Positions 59,715 through 64,000 of a stretch of DNA of 64,000 nucleotides are shown here, one piece after another. Position 1 is the first letter of the stretch; the number at the start of each line of letters is the position of its first letter. The notes beneath the pieces are model-generated. The model saw nothing but the letters and a program-made list of their open reading frames with translations. It did no database searches and was not told where the DNA came from. Source of the DNA: an uncultured Alphaproteobacteria bacterium (lineage in GTDB: Bacteria; Pseudomonadota; Alphaproteobacteria; RF32; CAG-239). The position numbers and the translations under genes are program-made. Location: contig CALXTO010000002.1 of assembly GCA_944391425.1 (NCBI GenBank), forward strand, positions 1-64,000. The letters run 5' to 3'.

Positions 59715-60620
59715 ATGAGTATAGCAAGCATGACGGGATTTGCAAGAAACTCCGGAAATTGGGAGGCGGAGGACGGAAGCGTCAGCTGGGTGTGGGAACT
59801 CAAAAGCGTCAACGGCAAGGCTTTGGACGTTAAGGTCAAGCTGCCTCCTGCATGGGAAGAGCTGGGGATAGTTCTTAAGAGTATAGCGGCGAAGCATTTG
59901 CAGCGAGGAAGTTTGAGCGTTTTGCTGGATGTGAAAAAAACGCAATCGGACGGTTGTTTGAAAATCAATTCGGCATTTTTGGAAGAGCTTGCGCAAAGGG
60001 CGATTATGCTGTATCAGAGCTATCCGGGCGAAATTGAAAAACCCGTCAGCAGCCAGTTGTTAGCGATTAAAGGCGTGGCGGAGACGGAGGAAAACCCTCT
60101 GACGGAAGATGAGGTCGCGCGGCTGCGGGAAAAAATGCTGGCCGGGTTTGAAGATGCCTGCTGCCGGCTGAAAGCAGACAGAGAAAAAGAAGGCGAAAAA
60201 ATTCGCAGCGTTTTGGTTGTCATATTGCAAGAAATAAAAGAAAAAGTTCGGGGTATTGAAAAAGTTGCCGCGACGCTTCCCGAAAAAATAAAAGAAAAGC
60301 TGCAAGAACAACTAAAGCAATGGCTGGAGCCTTCGGCGCAGATCAGCGAAGACCGGTTGGCACAGGAGATTGTCTTTTATGTGACCCGGGCCGATATTCG
60401 GGAAGAAACAGACCGGCTGAAAGCTCATATCAAAACAGCGGAACAACTTTTGAACAGCGGTGAAGCGGTTGGCCGGCGGTTGGATTTTTTGTGTCAGGAG
60501 TTGAATCGCGAAGCTAATACGACTTGTTCAAAATCAACGGATGTGACAATTACTAATTTGGGAATGGATTTAAAAGCCCTGATCGAACAGTTCAGGGAAC
60601 AGGTTCAGAACATAGAATAG
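59715..60620 (+). CDS. yicC: YicC family endoribonuclease
   Basis: A 301-residue YicC/YloC protein: starts MSIASMTGFARNSG, has WELKSVNGKALDVKVKLPP, a long coiled coil (VRGIEKVAATLPEKIKEKL) and the DUF1732 C-terminal RRLDFLCQELNREANTTCSK with SKSTD. Family members are endoribonucleases affecting small-RNA turnover. Ten bp upstream of gmk, the usual pair. TATAAT at 59681-59686 is a likely -10. Confidence 0.96.
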   Translation: MSIASMTGFARNSGNWEAEDGSVSWVWELKSVNGKALDVKVKLPPAWEELGIVLKSIAAKHLQRGSLSVLLDVKKTQSDGCLKINSAFLEELAQRAIMLYQSYPGEIEKPVSSQLLAIKGVAETEENPLTEDEVARLREKMLAGFEDACCRLKADREKEGEKIRSVLVVILQEIKEKVRGIEKVAATLPEKIKEKLQEQLKQWLEPSAQISEDRLAQEIVFYVTRADIREETDRLKAHIKTAEQLLNSGEAVGRRLDFLCQELNREANTTCSKSTDVTITNLGMDLKALIEQFREQVQNIE

Positions 60621-60630
60621 GGGAAAAAGC

Positions 60631-61293
60631 ATGAACGAAGTTATCGACAGGCTTAAAAAAGTGCGCAAAGGGGCGATGTTTATCATTGAAGCGCCGTCCG
60701 GGACCGGAAAAGGGACTGTGGCGAAAGAAATTTTGAAAAACGATCCGAATATCAAGTTTTCGGTTTCTGTTACGACGCGGCCGCCGCGCGAGGGGGAAGT
60801 CGAGGGCGTTGATTATTATTTTGTGACCGATGAACAATATGATGAATTTTTGGCTCAGGACGCTTTTTACGAGTATGTCGATTCCCAATACGGCGCCCGT
60901 TACGGAACTTTGCGTTCGGAAGTCGACAGCTTTATTAACGTAGGGCAGGACGTTTTGTTTGACATGGATTGGGCCGGCGCCCGCCAGATGCGCAAAAAGG
61001 CTGGGAAAGACGTGGTAACGATTTATTTGCTGCCGCCATCAATCAAAGAACTTCGTAAACGTTTGGAAAACCGCGGCACGGATTCCAGGGAAGTGATTGA
61101 AAAGAGAATGGGGATTATTCTTGATAAGATCAGCCATTGGGATGAATTTGACTATGTTATCGTCAATGTCAGCTTGGAAGAAACCGTCAGAAAAATTCAG
61201 AAAATTATTTCCGGAGAGCGGATGAAAAGAGTGCGTCAGGTGGGATTGAAAGGTTTTGTGCAAGAGCTTATTAAAGAAGCCAAGGAAGATTAG
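60631..61293 (+). CDS. gmk: Guanylate kinase
   Basis: A 220-residue GMP kinase: P-loop EAPSGTGKGTVAKEIL, GMP-binding SVTTRPPREGEVEGVDYYFV and lid region LENRGTDSREVIEKRM. Essential in GTP synthesis. Overlaps the convergent Sel1-type gene by four bases. Confidence 0.97.
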   Translation: MNEVIDRLKKVRKGAMFIIEAPSGTGKGTVAKEILKNDPNIKFSVSVTTRPPREGEVEGVDYYFVTDEQYDEFLAQDAFYEYVDSQYGARYGTLRSEVDSFINVGQDVLFDMDWAGARQMRKKAGKDVVTIYLLPPSIKELRKRLENRGTDSREVIEKRMGIILDKISHWDEFDYVIVNVSLEETVRKIQKIISGERMKRVRQVGLKGFVQELIKEAKED

Positions 61294-61865
61294 TTCGTTT
61301 TGAGGCTGCGGCGCTGATCCTCATTCATGGCTTTATAAACCAAAGCGGCATTTTCTTCTGCCCGAGGAACCTGAAGAGACGCTGCATGGCGGTAAAGCCG
61401 GAAAGCTTTGACATAATCGGTTTTTACGCCGACGCCTTTGGTATACATCCAAGCCATGACTTCAACCGCTTTGGCGTCGTTTTGGCGTGCGCGATATTCG
61501 ATTTCCTGAAGCTCCAGCGGTGTGACGCGGTTTTCGGCGACGGCTTTCAATGTATTGTCCCACTTGAGCTGGCGCGCTTTGCGCAAAGCATTGGGATCCG
61601 GGCGCGTGTTGGTGAGGTTGAGCGGCTTTTGATCAGGGTTTTTCAGCGTTTCGGGCGTTTGTGCCGGAATTCTTTTTAAGATTTCTTCCTCTACCAGAAT
61701 ATCCGGAATGTCGCGGTTTTTAACAAACATGGGCAGATAACCCTGATTGTCGGAACGGATAATGTCGCGGTAAAGCTCGTCAAGGCTGGACGCTTCCGCA
61801 ACGCCGATTTGCGCCGGTGTTAGGAAAACCATCAGACTGAAGATTATTTTGTAAACTTTTTTCAT
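61290..61865 (-). CDS. Exported Sel1-repeat-like protein
   Basis: A 191-residue protein with a signal peptide (KKVYKIIFSLMVFLTPAQIG, cleavage near VAEA) and one or two Sel1-like repeats at the C terminus (AVEVMAWMYTKGVGVKTDYV and AFRLYRHAASLQVPRAEENA). Sel1 repeats are protein-binding helices, common in envelope or host-interaction proteins of alphaproteobacteria. Specific partner unknown. Confidence 0.8.
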   Translation of the reverse strand: MKKVYKIIFSLMVFLTPAQIGVAEASSLDELYRDIIRSDNQGYLPMFVKNRDIPDILVEEEILKRIPAQTPETLKNPDQKPLNLTNTRPDPNALRKARQLKWDNTLKAVAENRVTPLELQEIEYRARQNDAKAVEVMAWMYTKGVGVKTDYVKAFRLYRHAASLQVPRAEENAALVYKAMNEDQRRSLKTN

Positions 61866-61888
61866 TTTTCTAAAATTTGTTTTATTTA

Positions 61889-61917
61889 TTGTAATAATAT
61901 CAAAATGTTGCTATACA
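61889..61917 (+). promoter_or_regulatory. Predicted cysK promoter
   Basis: TTGTAA at 61889-61894, 17-bp spacer, TATACA at 61912-61917. ATG 61964 follows with GGGAGA as RBS. Confidence 0.5.
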
Positions 61918-61963
61918 GGTCTAGAAGATTTTGCCGCTTATAAACATGATTTGGGAGAGCCGC

Positions 61964-62884
61964 ATGAAAAAAATTTATCATTCAATAACGGAAATGGTCG
62001 GACGTACACCGTTACTGGAGCTGGGGAACGTGGAAAAAAAACATCGTCTGAAGGCGAAAATTTTCGCCAAATGCGAATTTTACAATCCCCTGTTTTCAGT
62101 TAAAGACCGAGCGGCATTGTTTATGCTGGAAAAGGCCGAAAAAAGCGGAAAGATTTCCCCGCAGACGGTTTTCTTGGAAGCAACCAGTGGCAACACCGGA
62201 ATTGCTCTGGCGGCCCTGTGCGCGGCAAAAGGGTATAAATTGGTGATTACCATGCCGGAAAACATGACCAAAGAAAGAATTGCCGTCATGCGTCATTTTG
62301 GAGCCGAGGTTATTTTGACGCCGAAGGAAGACGGTATGAAGGGTGCCATTGTCAAGGCGGAAATGTTGGCGGAGAAAAATCCGGACGTGATTATGCTCAA
62401 ACAATTTTATAATGAAGCCAATGTGGATGCGCACCGTTTCGGTACCAGTATCGAAATTTTGGAGGATACGGGCGGCGAAGTCGACGTTTTGGTCTGTGCG
62501 GTGGGAACGTCCGGAACACTGAGCGGAATTGCCGCGACGCTGAAAACTTCAAATCCGGATCTGTATGTGGTAGCAGTAGAGCCGAAATCCAGCCCGGTTT
62601 TGAACGGCGGACAGGCCGGTCCGCACGATATACCGGGAATTGGCGCCGGGTTTGTGCCGCCGCTTTATGATGCTGCTCTGGTGGATGAAGTGATGGATAT
62701 TGAGGACGAACAAGCCTGGAAGACGGCTGCCGAAGCGGCATCTCTGGAAGGTATTCCGGCCGGAATTTCCGGCGGCGCGGCTTTGAATGCCGCCGTTTCC
62801 GTTGCCGGACGTCCGGAAATGAGAGGCAAGAACATCGTGGTTATTCTTCCGGATTCCATTAATAATTATCTTTCCAGACTGTAG
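61964..62884 (+). CDS. cysK: Cysteine synthase
   Basis: A 306-residue O-acetylserine sulfhydrylase, PLP-dependent. Starts KKIYHSITEMVGRTPLLEL; the PLP lysine is in NPLFSVKDRAA (the usual S becomes F at the fourth position), substrate loop EATSGNTGIALA, and phosphate-binding AVGTSGTLSGIA. Final SGGAALNAA is typical. ATG 61964 was chosen; the upstream 11 codons lack support. Makes cysteine from sulfide. Confidence 0.95.
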   Translation: MKKIYHSITEMVGRTPLLELGNVEKKHRLKAKIFAKCEFYNPLFSVKDRAALFMLEKAEKSGKISPQTVFLEATSGNTGIALAALCAAKGYKLVITMPENMTKERIAVMRHFGAEVILTPKEDGMKGAIVKAEMLAEKNPDVIMLKQFYNEANVDAHRFGTSIEILEDTGGEVDVLVCAVGTSGTLSGIAATLKTSNPDLYVVAVEPKSSPVLNGGQAGPHDIPGIGAGFVPPLYDAALVDEVMDIEDEQAWKTAAEAASLEGIPAGISGGAALNAAVSVAGRPEMRGKNIVVILPDSINNYLSRL

Positions 62885-62964
62885 ATATAAAAAAATCTGT
62901 TGCCTAAAAGAAAATTTGAAAATAATCTTATGGGCAAAACGACGTAACTCTTAAAGAAGAAAAA

Positions 62965-64000
62965 ATGAAGCCGAATTCTATTCTGGGACGCTATCTTACC
63001 AAGCAGCTGGTTTTTAATTTTCTGGCCGTATTGGTAATGGTTGTCGGCATCATCATGTTGTTTGAGGTGGTTGAGCTTTTGCGCCGGACTTCGGGACGTT
63101 ATGAGGTCAGCTTCTGGTTTGTGCTGGAAATGGCTTTTACAAAACTGCCCAAAAGCGCCGAAATGGTTTTCCCTTTTGTGGTGATGATTGCCGCAATGGC
63201 AACCTTCTGGAAACTCAGCAAGAATAATGAGTTTGTGATTATGCGGGCGGCCGGCGTTTCCATCTGGGGATTTTTGTTGCCGGTGATGGTGACGACGTTT
63301 GTAATCGGCATGATTAACGTCGGGCTGATTAATCCTGTTTCTGCCAATTTGAACGATTTGTACGAAACCCTGAATTACCGCCTGAAAACGCGGAATCCGA
63401 ATGCAGTTTTGTTTTCTGACCAAGGATTGTGGATACGCGAAGCCATAGACAATGACAATGTTATGGTTTTGCAGGCCAAATCCCTGCGACAGGAGAAGAA
63501 AGACCTGCTTTTGCGCGACGTGACAATTATCGAAATGGATCGGCGCTCGCAGCCGCTCAGAAGAATCGAGGCTTTTGCCGGCACGCTGGAAAACGGATAT
63601 TTTGATTTTAAGGATGTGCGGCTTTTTAAAGCAGGAGAGCCGACGCAGGTTGTCAACAGTCTTGAATATAAAACGGTTTTGACGGCGGAACGCATCAAAG
63701 AAAACTTTGTGGAACCGGAATCGATTTCTTTTTGGGCGCTGCCGCAAATTATCCGTTTTTATGAAATGTCGGGTTTTTCCGCTTTGCGGCACCAGATGCG
63801 TTATTTATCGCTTTTGGTTTCGCCGTTTTTGCTTTGTTCAATGGTTTTGGTGGCGGCGGTTTTTGCTTTGCGCCCCAATAATCGCCGCGGCGGTATAATG
63901 TTCTTGATCGTGGGCGGTATCGCTACGGGTTTTACGGTTTATTTTCTGACGCAGCTGGTTTATGCCTTCGGTATTAACGGTGATATTCCGGCCTGGATGG
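62965..64000 (+). CDS. lptG: LPS export permease LptG (cut by window edge)
   Basis: At least 345 residues with no stop before the window end. Starts MKPNSILGRYLTKQLVFN at ATG 62965 after AAAGAAG. Membrane helices at about 14-33, 62-82 and 100-120, the cytoplasmic coupling region KLSKNNEFVIMRAAGVSIWG, a periplasmic jellyroll domain (130-250) and C-terminal helices are visible. Pairs with LptF (19807-20946) and LptB, although the genes are unlinked here. Confidence 0.93.
   Translation, partial: MKPNSILGRYLTKQLVFNFLAVLVMVVGIIMLFEVVELLRRTSGRYEVSFWFVLEMAFTKLPKSAEMVFPFVVMIAAMATFWKLSKNNEFVIMRAAGVSIWGFLLPVMVTTFVIGMINVGLINPVSANLNDLYETLNYRLKTRNPNAVLFSDQGLWIREAIDNDNVMVLQAKSLRQEKKDLLLRDVTIIEMDRRSQPLRRIEAFAGTLENGYFDFKDVRLFKAGEPTQVVNSLEYKTVLTAERIKENFVEPESISFWALPQIIRFYEMSGFSALRHQMRYLSLLVSPFLLCSMVLVAAVFALRPNNRRGGIMFLIVGGIATGFTVYFLTQLVYAFGINGDIPAWM

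Noticed and set aside
1-64000. CRISPR arrays, tRNA or rRNA genes, prophage or complete insertion sequences
   Set aside because: Intergenic spaces were read and are short; none contains regularly spaced repeats, a cloverleaf I could fold, or transposase coding. XerD is the only recombinase and it is housekeeping.

Overview
The window reads as chromosomal DNA of an alphaproteobacterium, most likely an anaerobic or fermentative, host- or gut-associated lineage with a somewhat reduced genome. The alphaproteobacterial signs are gene order: miaB-phoH-ybeY-corC-lnt; a Mic60/mitofilin-like gene beside tsaD; xerD divergent from aroK with a CBS transporter gene; lptF-lptD-surA-rsmA; rph-rdgB; addB-addA-trxA; and a DUF3576 lipoprotein gene followed by leuS-lptE-holA. 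The anaerobic sign is a complete three-gene NADH-linked [FeFe]-hydrogenase operon. Several genes normally embedded in these blocks are absent here (heme genes beside mic60, aroB, pdxA, hrcA), which suggests loss or relocation of biosynthetic and regulatory functions.

Layout. 1-4.2 kb: minus-strand RNA-modification and envelope operon ending in a truncated lnt. 4.3-9.2 kb: plus-strand TerB-like and coiled-coil proteins, YggT-DUF167-FolD, a response-regulator-like protein, a DedA-family protein and a small orphan. 9.2-13.8 kb: nth-tsaD, Mic60-like protein, CorB-type transporter, shikimate kinase. 13.9-15.0 kb: a tiny membrane protein coupled to xerD. 15.0-20.9 kb: an orphan, then rsmA-surA-lptD-lptF. 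21.1-25.1 kb: the hydrogenase operon with a clear promoter and terminator. 25.1-29.9 kb: a large orphan, grpE, a divergent long glycogen synthase and a 304-bp spacer holding a MITE-like inverted-repeat element and a direct repeat. 29.9-37.9 kb: rph-rdgB-addB-addA-trxA. 37.9-42.6 kb: minus-strand rsmB, a Rossmann-fold protein, a polytopic membrane protein and a TPR protein. 42.7-47.2 kb: DUF3576-leuS-lptE-holA. 47.2-50.4 kb: DUF378, a methyltransferase-like gene, a DMT transporter and hemW. 50.4-56.2 kb: hslVU, then a small exported protein, a YifB/ComM ATPase and a lipoprotein with a catalytically dead trypsin-like domain. 56.3-64 kb: rpsF-rpsR-rplI, ampG-like, SDR, yicC-gmk, a Sel1-type exported protein, cysK and the truncated lptG.

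Functional links. Lipopolysaccharide export is well represented (LptD, LptE, LptF, LptG, SurA), so this is a genuine Gram-negative with LPS. DNA repair is represented by AddAB, Nth and XerD; protein quality control by HslUV, GrpE and SurA; translation and RNA by MiaB, YbeY, TsaD, RsmA, RsmB, YicC, RNase PH and ribosomal proteins. The hydrogenase would let the cell dispose of reducing equivalents as H2, and the glycogen synthase implies carbon storage. The plus- and minus-strand promoters I could identify share a TTGnnn-N16/17-TAtnnn pattern. I saw no tRNA, rRNA, CRISPR array, prophage or complete insertion sequence.
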